This document shows, piece after piece, positions 33,155 to 41,896 of a DNA stretch of 64,000 nucleotides (position 1 is its first letter; every line of letters begins with the position of its first letter). This DNA is from Larkinella sp. C7. Lineage in GTDB: Bacteria > Bacteroidota > Bacteroidia > Cytophagales > Spirosomataceae. The stretch covers positions 124,001 through 188,000 of the forward strand of contig NZ_VBSL01000008.1 of NCBI RefSeq assembly GCF_006149005.1, given 5' to 3'. Below the pieces are notes generated by a model. It made no database searches and was not told the DNA's origin. It was given only the letters and a program-made list of their open reading frames with translations. Made by a program: the position numbers and the translations under genes.

Positions 33155-34093
33155 TTAAAAACGCCACACCGCCGGTGTCACGATCTCTTCCTCCACCGCC
33201 TGAAACACGTCCTGGATTTCGGCCAGCACGTCGGGTGGAATCGCCGGGCCATTCAGCAAAGCAATATTCTGCTGGATTTGGGCCTGATTGACTGCTCCGA
33301 AAACGATGCTATCGACCGCGGGCAAATCCCGGACGAACGAAAAAGCGAGTTGAGCCACGGACATTTGCGCCCGCTGCGCCAGTTTTTGCAGTGCAACCAG
33401 GTGCAGTTCTGCTTTTTTCAGACTGCCTCTCAACTGCGCCGGATTCATAAAAAACAGCCCCTGCAAAAACACGCTGCGCGCAAAAACCAGCTTCGACTGG
33501 CTCCGCAACTGCTCCAGCAGCCCGGTTTTCAAGAGCCGTTGATCGAAAACGTTCACCGGAATCTGCGTCGCTTCCAGCACCTCTTCTTCCAGGATATACG
33601 CCACATCTTCAGGCTCATACGCCGAAACACCCCCGATGTCGATCAGCCCTTCCTCTTTCAGTCGGCGCACCATCATCGGCAGAATTTTGATCACTTCCGC
33701 CATTGGTTCCGCGCCTTTGTGATGCAGGCAAACCGGCAGTCGATCAACTTTCAAAGCCGCCAGCGACTCCTTTACGCTCCGATGCACCTCGTCCCACGCC
33801 CGCTCCGGATGGCCGAGGTTGGCCGGGTTGATTTTGAATTTTGACACCAGATTCGGGTCGTACGCCTGACCGGTTTCTTCCAGAAAATCACCCAACACCT
33901 GCTCCGAATGTCCATACTGACGGGCGGTATCCAGCGTATTGATCCCGGCTTGTGCGGCAAGCTGAAGCATTTGGAAACTCTCCGCCCGATCCGGCATCCC
34001 TTCCGAATTCGAGATACCGTAATTCAACCCCAACTGAACGGTTCCCAGCGTCAACTGCGAAAACCGGTAATTATGAAAAATGCGATACGTCAT
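33155..34093 (-). CDS. Aldo/keto reductase
   Basis: A 312-residue (beta/alpha)8 NADPH-dependent reductase starting MTYRIFHNYRFSQLTLG; a start 32 codons upstream would run into the neighbouring gene. The catalytic tetrad is readable: Asp in INTLDTARQYG, Tyr in the same motif, Lys in NLVSKFKIN and His in PVCLHHKG. The C-terminal NADP region has SVAQLAFSFVRDLPAVDSIV. It probably reduces an aldose or keto sugar in the cytosol. It follows the NanM-like gene by 29 bases and fits a sugar-catabolic operon. Confidence 0.92.
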   Translation of the reverse strand: MTYRIFHNYRFSQLTLGTVQLGLNYGISNSEGMPDRAESFQMLQLAAQAGINTLDTARQYGHSEQVLGDFLEETGQAYDPNLVSKFKINPANLGHPERAWDEVHRSVKESLAALKVDRLPVCLHHKGAEPMAEVIKILPMMVRRLKEEGLIDIGGVSAYEPEDVAYILEEEVLEATQIPVNVFDQRLLKTGLLEQLRSQSKLVFARSVFLQGLFFMNPAQLRGSLKKAELHLVALQKLAQRAQMSVAQLAFSFVRDLPAVDSIVFGAVNQAQIQQNIALLNGPAIPPDVLAEIQDVFQAVEEEIVTPAVWRF

Positions 34094-34122
34094 GAATGAC
34101 TTATTTTTTATACACCAGGCAA

Positions 34123-35187
34123 CTAGTTCACACTCACCACCGACGGCGTCCGAATACCCGGTTTTATTTCTCCGCTGACGTACACCCAACGGTTGTTCCA
34201 GAACACCACGGGCAAGGTTACCCGGGCTTCGAACCGGGTTTGCTGACCGATGTATTCCCAGCTATCGGTTTCGGGAAAATAAAAAAGCAGACTTTGAATA
34301 ATTCCGGGATGGGTGGCCGGTGTTTTATAAGCTGCCGTTACCGCATCGACCCCGCCCCAGAACAAAAACCGGTCGTTGTTCAGAACGGGCAAAACCGTTC
34401 CCCCGGCCGACATGCCCCGGGGCATCGGCGCCAGCTTTTCCCAGACACCAACCCATTTGTTGTTCTTTTGCTCCAGCCGTAAACGAAATGCATCCAGCAG
34501 AATAGATCGGTATTTCTCACCTTTGGCATTAAGTCCGACGGTTTCTCCGCCAAAGAGATAAAAGTGGTTCCGATAAACCGTACAAACCGGAAACTGCCGT
34601 TCCGGCCCCGGCCACGCTTCGGTTTCGAACCAGCCCCGCGAGCGATTTTTCAAATCCAGTGCATAGCACTTTTTCAAGGGCATTCCGGTTGGCGTGCTGA
34701 TTCCTCCGGCAATCACAATCACATCACCCAGCAGCGTTCCGGCCATGTTCGCCAGCAAAACCGGCAGCTTTGGGTAACTGGATTGAATCAGTTTCTTTCC
34801 GTTCCATTCATACCCGATTACCCGGTTCAGATGACCGCTTTCCGTACTTCCACCAATCAGAATGAGGGTATTCTGGTACGAAACCGTTACGCCATAGCCC
34901 GACGGTTCGGGCAGTTTTTCATCCGCTTTCAACCAGGTCTTTCCATCGGCCAGGACGTAGATATCGTCGTACCACTTCTTTTTCCCGCCCTCCCAGGGGT
35001 ATTTGTCGGGGAAATTGGCCCCGCCCAGACAAACCAGCGCACCGTGGCTAACACCCGCGAACATCCCCGCCCAGCCCTTTCCACCCGGCAGCGGTGGCAA
35101 TTCAGACCACTCGACCGCAGGCTGCGCTACGGTTTTTAATGCAATTGTCATGAGTAAAACCAAGCGATAAAAGGATAATTTCATCAT
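34123..35187 (-). CDS. NanM-like cyclically permuted mutarotase (kelch propeller)
   Basis: A 354-residue exported six-bladed kelch propeller with a signal peptide ending KTVAQP. Blades are marked by WSELPPLPGGKGWAGMFAGV, ALVCLGGANFPDKYPWEGG, WYDDIYVL, GYGVTVSYQNTLILIGGST, IVIAGGIST, FYLFGGETV and FLFWGGVDAV. This is the N-acetylneuraminate epimerase/mutarotase (YjhT/NanM) pattern, in which released alpha-Neu5Ac is converted to the beta anomer for uptake. With the aldolase and sialidase-like genes upstream it supports sialic-acid use. Whether the anomer substrate is Neu5Ac is inferred. Confidence 0.87.
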   Translation of the reverse strand: MMKLSFYRLVLLMTIALKTVAQPAVEWSELPPLPGGKGWAGMFAGVSHGALVCLGGANFPDKYPWEGGKKKWYDDIYVLADGKTWLKADEKLPEPSGYGVTVSYQNTLILIGGSTESGHLNRVIGYEWNGKKLIQSSYPKLPVLLANMAGTLLGDVIVIAGGISTPTGMPLKKCYALDLKNRSRGWFETEAWPGPERQFPVCTVYRNHFYLFGGETVGLNAKGEKYRSILLDAFRLRLEQKNNKWVGVWEKLAPMPRGMSAGGTVLPVLNNDRFLFWGGVDAVTAAYKTPATHPGIIQSLLFYFPETDSWEYIGQQTRFEARVTLPVVFWNNRWVYVSGEIKPGIRTPSVVSVN

Positions 35188-35195
35188 CCGTAGAA

Positions 35196-36026
35196 TTAAA
35201 AGTAAACTGTGATCAAAACCACTCCGCCCGGCCCCGGTTCGCGGAATCCGCCGGTTACGAGCAGCGTCTTACGTTCCGGCTGGTCTTCCAGAAAACACAG
35301 GTTGCTGGTCAGTGGCAAAGTGGTATCCAGCGAAAAAAGCCACTCACCCCGCGCCGACACCACCTGAATCGCCTGCATCCCGTAATGCGCCACCCAGATG
35401 CGCCCCTGCTGATCGAGTGCCAGACCATCTGGCAAATTGCCAATGGCGTTCCCCGAAGGATGGGCCGGGAGTGCCGCAAAAACCAGCACCGGGCCTTTCG
35501 GCATTCCCGGTTCGGCCAGTTCGATCACCAACACCCGGTTTTGGTAACTTTCGGCCACATACAACTTCGTTTCATCGGCCGACAACACCAGCCCATTGGC
35601 GTAATCGATGCCGTCCGCAACCAGTCGCTCGGTTCCGTCTGCTCCGACAAAAAACACTTTTCCATGGGTTCGGATCGAGTCGGTAAAGTAGAGATTCTGA
35701 CGGGAATCGATCACCAGATCATTGGGCGACTGCACGTCCACACCGGCGCAAAACTGCTGAATAACAACCCCTTGATACGACCCATCTGAACCAAACCGGC
35801 CGATGGCAGCCTGCCGGGGGTCGCACACCCCATGGTCGCCAGTGGGCAAAACAACCTGCCCGTTGGGGCAAGCGGTTTTTCCCCAGACGATGTACTTCCC
35901 CGCTCTATCCAGCCGAATGATTTCACCGCCGGTGAGCGTCGTAACATACCAGTTTCCATCCCGATCCACCGCCGGGCCTTCGGTGTAAAAAGGCAGATCA
36001 AGAAGCTTTTCGACGGTGTAGTTCAT
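35196..36026 (-). CDS. SMP-30/gluconolactonase-family protein
   Basis: A 276-residue beta-propeller lactonase without a signal peptide. The metal-binding Glu is in FYTEGPAVDRDGNWYVT. NDLVIDSRQNLYFTDSIRTH supplies the Asn and Asp ligands, and GIDYANGLVLSADETKLYVA and NLPDGLALDQQGRIWVA are further family motifs. It would open a sugar lactone, typically a product of aldose oxidation. It starts 8 bases upstream of the NanM-like gene's reading direction, so the two are probably cotranscribed. The real lactone is unknown. Confidence 0.88.
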   Translation of the reverse strand: MNYTVEKLLDLPFYTEGPAVDRDGNWYVTTLTGGEIIRLDRAGKYIVWGKTACPNGQVVLPTGDHGVCDPRQAAIGRFGSDGSYQGVVIQQFCAGVDVQSPNDLVIDSRQNLYFTDSIRTHGKVFFVGADGTERLVADGIDYANGLVLSADETKLYVAESYQNRVLVIELAEPGMPKGPVLVFAALPAHPSGNAIGNLPDGLALDQQGRIWVAHYGMQAIQVVSARGEWLFSLDTTLPLTSNLCFLEDQPERKTLLVTGGFREPGPGGVVLITVYF

Positions 36027-36039
36027 GCTTTTCTTTATT

Positions 36040-36175
36040 TCATTATTCGTTACCGCGCGGGCGGCCCCGTCAATATTAAATATTCGATATTCAAACCATT
36101 GATTATAAGATACTTAAACCTTAATATCGAACACCGAATTTTGACGGGGCCGCCCGCGCGGTAACGAATAATGAA
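36040..36175. repeat. Perfect 35-bp inverted repeat with AT-rich centre
   Basis: Arms at 36040-36074 and 36141-36175 are exact complements. Each has an AT-rich outer part (TTCATTATTCG) and a very GC-rich inner part (CCGCGCGGGCGGCCCCG). The 66-base centre contains TTCGATATT and AATATCGAA words shared with the repeat at 33069-33152. It lies 2 bases after the M81 gene's stop and may terminate or process the transcript. Confidence 0.7.
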
Positions 36176-36177
36176 GT

Positions 36178-37662
36178 TTAGTGGAGCTGATGATCCCTTT
36201 CAAACGGAAACAACGGTCTTCTCCGGTTTTGATACGTAAAAAGTGTCATGTCCGCCTGGGTCACGCCCGGCGTATCGACCTGCACAATGGCCGGGCAAAC
36301 CGGGGCGTAGGCAGCAATCGGGGCGTTGACGCCTTTGGCGATGATGATGGCAAACGCGTCCGGTTCCAGGCCGAAAGCCGTCATCTGGCGCAGGCTGTAG
36401 GGCGGTGTTCGGCGGGTCGTCAGCATGACGATATTGCCTTTTTGAGTTTTCACGAGTGCGGTTTCGCCCATGTCGTAATTCACAAAACCGCCGTGTTTGG
36501 GCGTCGATTCGGTGAATTTTCCATCCAATAGTCGCGTGAGTGTCACCTCCGTTTTGTGGGGTTTCCCGGCTTCCATCGCCAGTGGAAACGTTTCACCAAT
36601 GGCATGTTGACGCGCTTCCTCCACCGCCGATGGATCGTACAGGCAGATAAAAACCGGTCCGATGTCCTTCATTTCCAGCGATTCCAGCAAATGCGTGCTG
36701 TTGCCGGGTGCGCCCCCACCGACGTTGTCGCCCATGTCCAGCATCAAAACCGGTTTGGGTAAAGCCGCCAACGTCGGCAAGACGGCCTGAATACCGGTTT
36801 TGGGGCCGTTAAATTCTTCTTTTCGGTCAAGGATATAGTCAGAAAGTTGCTGCCCGGTTTTCTGGATCAGCTTCTGCGCGTCGGCATCCTGTTTTTGGTC
36901 GGCAACCAGAATGAAAGCCGAACCCATTTCGGCCACATCGGCATACGGAAACCCCAGCAGCAAACTCGCCGACAGCAGGCGGTTTTGCCTCCCCGTTTCC
37001 GTCAAATGCGCCAGTAGACTTCGGCAGGGGTCCTGCGAGGTGTATTGTTGTTCGATGCTGATCGCCATCGGCAGTTGCACCAGGTGCTGCACGGGCTGAA
37101 CCGTGCCCCTTAACGTGTCCACGAGAATCTGGGCGGCTTTCCGACCTGTCGCCCGCTGGTCGATGTGCGGATTGGTGGCATACGCGACCAGCGCATCCGT
37201 GGCCGCTACCATCGCCCGGCTGACGTTGGCGTGCGGGTCCAGCGTGCCGGTTATCGGTATTTCAGGACCCAGTTTTTCCCGCAGCAAACCCAGCCAATGC
37301 CCATCCAGATCGGGATACGATTCCGCGACCCCGGCCCCATGCGGCACCACGACACAACCATCGACGGGCAAAACAGCGTCAAGTGCCGCCCACATCTCGG
37401 CTAGGATAGCCTCGTAGGCTTCTCGTTGGATCAAACCACCCGGCGTGGCCGAGGCATACAAAACCGGCACGAGTTCCAGGTCAGGAGAAGCATCGATTAC
37501 GTCGATCACGCCACTGATTTCGTGGTGCGCGCCCGCGTATTCGGCCCGAATGGCCTCCCCCGCCAGCCAGTAGCCGTTTTTGAAATCGTCCAGCGTGGTG
37601 GGGATTTCAATAAAGGTGTTGGTTTCGTGGTAAATGCCCAGCAGCGCAATTCGTTTTCGCAT
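36178..37662 (-). CDS. M81-family metallopeptidase (MlrC / microcystinase C-like)
   Basis: A 494-residue zinc enzyme of the MlrC family, cytosolic by absence of a signal peptide. Metal-site segments are GIYHETNTFIE, VVVPHGAGVAESYPDLDGHW, GTLDPHANVS and TNPHIDQRATGRKAA; VLMLDMGDNVGGGAPGNSTH marks the C-terminal MlrC domain. Characterised members cleave small amide-bonded compounds such as the linear microcystin tetrapeptide, but most are uncharacterised. It follows RidA by 10 bases and sits in an amide/PLP gene group, which suggests it hydrolyses an amide intermediate of the pathway. Confidence 0.92.
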   Translation of the reverse strand: MRKRIALLGIYHETNTFIEIPTTLDDFKNGYWLAGEAIRAEYAGAHHEISGVIDVIDASPDLELVPVLYASATPGGLIQREAYEAILAEMWAALDAVLPVDGCVVVPHGAGVAESYPDLDGHWLGLLREKLGPEIPITGTLDPHANVSRAMVAATDALVAYATNPHIDQRATGRKAAQILVDTLRGTVQPVQHLVQLPMAISIEQQYTSQDPCRSLLAHLTETGRQNRLLSASLLLGFPYADVAEMGSAFILVADQKQDADAQKLIQKTGQQLSDYILDRKEEFNGPKTGIQAVLPTLAALPKPVLMLDMGDNVGGGAPGNSTHLLESLEMKDIGPVFICLYDPSAVEEARQHAIGETFPLAMEAGKPHKTEVTLTRLLDGKFTESTPKHGGFVNYDMGETALVKTQKGNIVMLTTRRTPPYSLRQMTAFGLEPDAFAIIIAKGVNAPIAAYAPVCPAIVQVDTPGVTQADMTLFTYQNRRRPLFPFERDHQLH

Positions 37663-37672
37663 CGTTGCGGTT

Positions 37673-38056
37673 TTATTTTCCTACATAAATCACGACATCG
37701 ACTTCAAACTTCAGCAAATCGCCCAGGCAGCCAATCAGCGTGGTCCGGGCCGGATACGGGGCGCTAAAATAATCCCGGTAAATGGCGTTGAACTCGGCCA
37801 GGTATTCCTGTTTGCCAACGTAATTCCGAACCTGAACGGCATCGTCCAGACTCGCTCCGGCGGCTTCCACGATCCGTTTCAGGTTTTCGAACGACCGGCG
37901 GCATTCCCCCTCAAAGGTGTCATTGACGATGGCTCCGGTGTCGTCCACCGAGGCTTGTCCCGACACAAACAGGTAATCGCCCGAAACAATACCGGGTGAA
38001 AAAGGGAGATGACTTTTCGGGATGTTTTCCCCACTTACGACGATTTTCTTGCTCAT
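37673..38056 (-). CDS. RidA-family enamine/imine deaminase-like protein
   Basis: A 127-residue YjgF/YER057c/UK114-fold protein, normally a trimer. Family landmarks are LPFSPGIVSGDYLFVSGQAS, FENLKRIVEAAGASLDDAVQ and the Arg of YPARTTLIGC that binds the carboxylate of the enamine or imine substrate. RidA proteins hydrolyse reactive 2-aminoacrylate-type products of PLP enzymes. Here a threonine-synthase-like PLP gene lies three genes upstream in the same array, giving a plausible source. It overlaps the RraA gene by 4 bases, indicating translational coupling. Confidence 0.92.
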   Translation of the reverse strand: MSKKIVVSGENIPKSHLPFSPGIVSGDYLFVSGQASVDDTGAIVNDTFEGECRRSFENLKRIVEAAGASLDDAVQVRNYVGKQEYLAEFNAIYRDYFSAPYPARTTLIGCLGDLLKFEVDVVIYVGK

Positions 38057-38697
38057 AATACACCAAATTTTTGATAGGCTTCCCAGGCTTTCATGCCGTT
38101 TTTAATGGCATCACGCGTGACGTTTTCGGCATCCACTTTCTGAATCGCTGCGGCAATGACCCGCTCTTCCACTTCCTGCGGAACGACGACAATGCCGTCT
38201 TCGTCGGCCATCACCAGATCGCCGGGCCGGAATTTTACGCCGTCGATCTCCACGGTCACGTCCAGATCGACCACCCGCTGGCGGTTCTGGCTGTCGTACG
38301 GATTTCTGGAAGTCGCAAAAACCGGAAATTCCATTACCCGCATCTTGTCGATATCCCGAACCCCGCCGTGAACGATGACGCCCAGACAACCGCTGTTGCG
38401 GGCCGCCGTCGACAACAACTCGCCCCAGATGCCGGAGCGCGTAGAACCGCCTGCCGCACAGATCAACACATCGCCCGGCTGGCAGGAATCGACGGCCTGT
38501 AATTCGAGTTCGTAGGGATTCGGGTCGGCATCGTACATGTCCGCCCACAAGCTGGTTTTGCAACGCCCCAGCAACTTGGGAATGCCGGTATAGGCGTGAA
38601 ACGGAATGCGCGTGGCCTGGTGCGTATAGCCCAACTGGTCGAGTACATCCGACAGCACGGCCACGTATAGTTTGTCTTTTAATTCTTCCAGATTCAT
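38053..38697 (-). CDS. RraA-family aldolase/decarboxylase-like protein
   Basis: A 214-residue RraA/HMG-aldolase-fold protein. The phosphate/pyruvate and metal site is in GDVLICAAGGSTRSGIWGELL, then GVIVHGGVRDIDKM (Arg-Asp ligand pair) and RPGDLVMADEDGIVVVP. Family members cleave 4-hydroxy-4-methyl-2-oxoglutarate or decarboxylate oxaloacetate, while RraA itself regulates RNase E, which this organism may lack. In this catabolic setting a class II pyruvate aldolase or oxaloacetate decarboxylase role is more likely. It overlaps both neighbours by 4 bases. Confidence 0.9.
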   Translation of the reverse strand: MNLEELKDKLYVAVLSDVLDQLGYTHQATRIPFHAYTGIPKLLGRCKTSLWADMYDADPNPYELELQAVDSCQPGDVLICAAGGSTRSGIWGELLSTAARNSGCLGVIVHGGVRDIDKMRVMEFPVFATSRNPYDSQNRQRVVDLDVTVEIDGVKFRPGDLVMADEDGIVVVPQEVEERVIAAAIQKVDAENVTRDAIKNGMKAWEAYQKFGVL

Positions 38698-39959
38698 TTT
38701 AAAACAGGTTTATTCCCGACTTCCGGACGTTCAGCAATGTCTTCCGGTTTGGGTTTGATGGTATATAGCAAGGCGGCAGAAATCAGCATGGTAAGGGCGG
38801 CAAACTGGAACATCCGGCTCAGATCCACGTCCGCATCCCGCAAGATACCGCCCGCGTACAGCCCCACGCCCCCGACGATGCAGGCCACCAGATTCAACAC
38901 GCCGTAGCCCGTGGCGCGGTAGCGTTGATCGGCAATCAGACACAAAATCGGCATCATGTTCGCATCCAGGAAGGTGCGCGTAAAGGCATAAAGCATGAAA
39001 CAGACGATGGCGACGGGAAGAATGCTCGTACTGCTGGCAATGAAAATACCGGGAGCGGCAATCACCAGACCGATGAAAGGCACCAGAATCCGGCCGCGTG
39101 GGTTGGTCCGGCTCCAGCGGTCGGCCAGAAAACCGCCCGTCAGAACGCCCACCAGCGAAGCCGTGTGAAAGTAGCCCGTGGCATACAGGCCGGCGACGGT
39201 TTGGGACAGGTTGAAATGCTCTTTGTAATACGTTGGTAACCAGCCGACAACCAGCCAGCTCACAATTCCACCCAGCCCCCAGAAGGTGAGCGCTACCAGG
39301 TAATTCCGGCGACTGAACAGATCCCGAAGGGCGGCCGTGAAACGAATGGCCGGTTCGGGTTCGGCTGAAAGCGCATGTTTTTCGGGCACAACCGGATCGC
39401 GCAACACCAACGCCAGCAACACCGCATACCCGACGCCAATGAGTCCAAAAACGCCAAATGCGTAGCTCCACGTCCGGCTTTCGGCCAGCCAGCCGCCGAC
39501 AAACCCCAGGCTTTGCCCGATCATGATACCGCCCATGTGAATGCCCGTCGCCAGCGAACGCGTGGCACCCCGGTGGTAGTCGACAATCAGCGCCAGAGCC
39601 GCCGGAATGTAACAGGCTTCGCTGACGCCCATGAGCGCGCGGGTCAGGAGGAGTTCTTCAAAGGTGGTGGCCCGGGCGGTAAACCAGGTGACAATCGACC
39701 AGACAAACAGGCTGCCGATAATGACCCGGCTGCGGTTAAACCGGTCGGCCAGAAAACCGGCCAGCGGACTCAGCAAACCGTATACCCACAGGAAAACCGA
39801 AGTCAGCAAACCGAACTGACCGTCGGTCATCGGAATTTCGGCCAGAATGGAACTCCGCATCGTGGTAATCATCATCCGGTCGAGGTAGTTCAGACAGCCG
39901 ACCACACAGAGTAAACCCACGATGAGCCACGGATAAAAAGATGGTCGCGATAGAGTCAT
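38694..39959 (-). CDS. MFS transporter (ACS/hexuronate-type)
   Basis: A 421-residue inner-membrane symporter with twelve predicted helices. The early NYLDRMMITTM and the GFLADRFNRSRVIIG loop between TM2 and TM3 fit the anion:cation symporter group, which carries sugar acids, sialic acid or organic anions. A second loop motif GGFLADRWSRTNPRG occurs after TM8. It overlaps the RraA gene by 4 bases, so it is cotranscribed. It is the only inner-membrane importer in the array and probably brings in the product released outside. Substrate assignment to sialic acid or another acidic compound is inference. Confidence 0.92.
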   Translation of the reverse strand: MTLSRPSFYPWLIVGLLCVVGCLNYLDRMMITTMRSSILAEIPMTDGQFGLLTSVFLWVYGLLSPLAGFLADRFNRSRVIIGSLFVWSIVTWFTARATTFEELLLTRALMGVSEACYIPAALALIVDYHRGATRSLATGIHMGGIMIGQSLGFVGGWLAESRTWSYAFGVFGLIGVGYAVLLALVLRDPVVPEKHALSAEPEPAIRFTAALRDLFSRRNYLVALTFWGLGGIVSWLVVGWLPTYYKEHFNLSQTVAGLYATGYFHTASLVGVLTGGFLADRWSRTNPRGRILVPFIGLVIAAPGIFIASSTSILPVAIVCFMLYAFTRTFLDANMMPILCLIADQRYRATGYGVLNLVACIVGGVGLYAGGILRDADVDLSRMFQFAALTMLISAALLYTIKPKPEDIAERPEVGNKPVLK

Positions 39960-39995
39960 GGCTTGATAACGTGGGGGTTAGTTGAGAAAAAACAA

Positions 39996-41084
39996 TTACA
40001 AAAACGGCTGAATCAACCCGATGGCCCGGCCAACGTCCACCGTCTCCACGGGCGGCAAGCCAAAGTTTCTTTCGACCGAAGCCATGTCCTTGAAACCGCT
40101 GCCGGTGACCAGACAAACCACGGTTTCGTCGCGGCTTACTTCGTTTCGGGCCACGGCATCCTCCAGCCCGGCCAGCGCGACCGCTCCGGCGGGTTCGCTG
40201 AAAATTCCCTCTTTCTGGGCCAGTGCTTTCTGCCACGCAAAAACCCGTTCGTCCGTCACGACGTAGCCCGTGCCGCCGGTTTTTCGGCAGTTTTCAATCA
40301 CGTCATCGCCATCCAGCACCCCCGGAACCTGCAAACCGCTGACCGCCGTGGTGGAGGCCGCCACCGCGCTCGCTTTCCGATCCTGGTTCCGCAACGCACT
40401 TGCAATCGTATCGTTCCCTTCGGGTTGAACACAGTTAACTTTCGCAAAACCGGCATCCGGTTTTTCAGACAGAACACCCCGGGTAATGGCTAGGGTCAGC
40501 CCGCCCCCACCGGCTGGCGAAAAAATATGATCGACCCGACCTTCCAATGTTTCCAGAATTTCGGAAGCCATCGTCTGCACGCCCTGCATGGCGGACGGGC
40601 AATACCGGTAGGCACTGATCGGCAGCGGTATTTCATGGGTCCGGCAGAGGGTTTCGAGTTCGTCGAATACCGCTGAGGTGATCACCGGATCTTTGCCAAA
40701 ACCGTGTACCATAAAAATGCTGGCTCCGTATAACTGCATCTGCCGGATTTTGGGCAAGGGCGCCCCGTCTACCACCACCAGCATACACTGAATACCCGCA
40801 GCCGCGCAATAGGCCGACAAGGCCGCGCCGGTGTTGCCGCTGGAGGTGGCAATGCAGACTTTCTGGCCTTTGGCATTCATCTCACTGACCAGAACGGCCG
40901 CGAAACGATCTTTGTAGGAACCGGTCGGATTCAGGTTTTCCAGTTTGAAATACAGGTTGTTGAGGCCCAGCGACGCACCAATCGACCGGGAGCGAACGAG
41001 TGGTGTCTGCCCTTCGCCCAGAAGCACGCGGTGCTGGAGTGCCACGGTCGGTACTTGGTTTTGATATTTCCAGATCGTGTTCAA
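39996..41084 (-). CDS. Threonine-synthase-like PLP-dependent lyase (fold type II)
   Basis: A 362-residue fold-type II PLP enzyme. The Schiff-base Lys is in NLNPTGSYKDRFAAVLV, the substrate loop is ATSSGNTGAALSAYCAA, the phosphate-binding glycines are SPAGGGGLTLAI, and EPAGAVALAGLEDA and LVTGSGFKD close the site. It groups with threonine synthase/threonine dehydratase-type enzymes. Its place between an SDR, an MFS transporter and RidA, far from amino-acid biosynthesis genes, suggests a catabolic beta- or gamma-elimination rather than housekeeping threonine synthesis. It overlaps the SDR gene by 4 bases. Confidence 0.88.
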   Translation of the reverse strand: MNTIWKYQNQVPTVALQHRVLLGEGQTPLVRSRSIGASLGLNNLYFKLENLNPTGSYKDRFAAVLVSEMNAKGQKVCIATSSGNTGAALSAYCAAAGIQCMLVVVDGAPLPKIRQMQLYGASIFMVHGFGKDPVITSAVFDELETLCRTHEIPLPISAYRYCPSAMQGVQTMASEILETLEGRVDHIFSPAGGGGLTLAITRGVLSEKPDAGFAKVNCVQPEGNDTIASALRNQDRKASAVAASTTAVSGLQVPGVLDGDDVIENCRKTGGTGYVVTDERVFAWQKALAQKEGIFSEPAGAVALAGLEDAVARNEVSRDETVVCLVTGSGFKDMASVERNFGLPPVETVDVGRAIGLIQPFL

Positions 41085-41896
41085 AACTCGGTGGGGAATT
41101 GGGTTTTCTTGGCTGAATAGTTACTGAAATTGGGTTTAAAACCGCCGTCGATGGTCAGGGTGGTGCCACTGATGTAGGACGCCTGCGGGGAACACAGCCA
41201 GAAAACCGCTTCGGCCACTTCGCGGGAATGCCCCCCCCGCCCGATCGGAATAAAATCGGTGAGTTCGGCGGTCAGGCGGGCGCTGATGTTTTCCCCTTCC
41301 GGATCGACGTAGTCGTTGCTAAGGTCGGTGTCGATGTAACCCGGCGCAACGCCCACCACCCGAATACCGCTTCGACCGTAGGTAATGGCAAATTCCGCCG
41401 TCAGGCTTTCCAGCGCTCCTTTGGCTGCGATATACGCCGGGCCGCAGCCCGCTGGCCGGGAGGCCATGACGCTGGAAACGTTGACGACGACCCCGCCACC
41501 GGTCTGCTTTTCCATCTGACTCGCGACCCCTTTCGTCAGAAAAACCGGGGCCGTCAGACAAACCCGGAGCGTTTTTTCCCAGGTTTCAAGGCTCATGGTC
41601 CGCAGTGTTTCCAGCGTTCGCCAGGCGGCATTGTTCACCAACGCGTCGATCCGCCCACCCCATTCCATGGTCTGGCTGACCAGCTCCTGCAGATACGACG
41701 CTTGTTCCAGATTGCCCGGAATCGCCAGGCAATCAGCACCGTATGCACTCTTTAATTCAAGCCCTAACGCATTCAGCGGTTCTTCGGCAATATCCGAAAG
41801 TACCAGGCGAAACCCTTCTTCGGCGAATCTGGTAGCCGTCGCCCGACCGATTCCCCCGGCGGCTCCGGTGATGAGCACGACTTTTCTATCTTTCAT
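41081..41896 (-). CDS. SDR-family oxidoreductase
   Basis: A 271-residue classical short-chain dehydrogenase: cofactor motif TGAAGGIGRATA, Asp after the second strand (LVLSDIAEE) that favours NAD, NNAAWR, catalytic Ser in NVSSVMASRP, YIAAK for YxxxK, and VAPGYIDTDL. It overlaps the upstream deacylase gene by 11 bases and the PLP gene by 4. It probably oxidises a hydroxyl of the deacylated intermediate before the PLP step, but the order of the steps is a guess. Confidence 0.92.
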   Translation of the reverse strand: MKDRKVVLITGAAGGIGRATATRFAEEGFRLVLSDIAEEPLNALGLELKSAYGADCLAIPGNLEQASYLQELVSQTMEWGGRIDALVNNAAWRTLETLRTMSLETWEKTLRVCLTAPVFLTKGVASQMEKQTGGGVVVNVSSVMASRPAGCGPAYIAAKGALESLTAEFAITYGRSGIRVVGVAPGYIDTDLSNDYVDPEGENISARLTAELTDFIPIGRGGHSREVAEAVFWLCSPQASYISGTTLTIDGGFKPNFSNYSAKKTQFPTEF

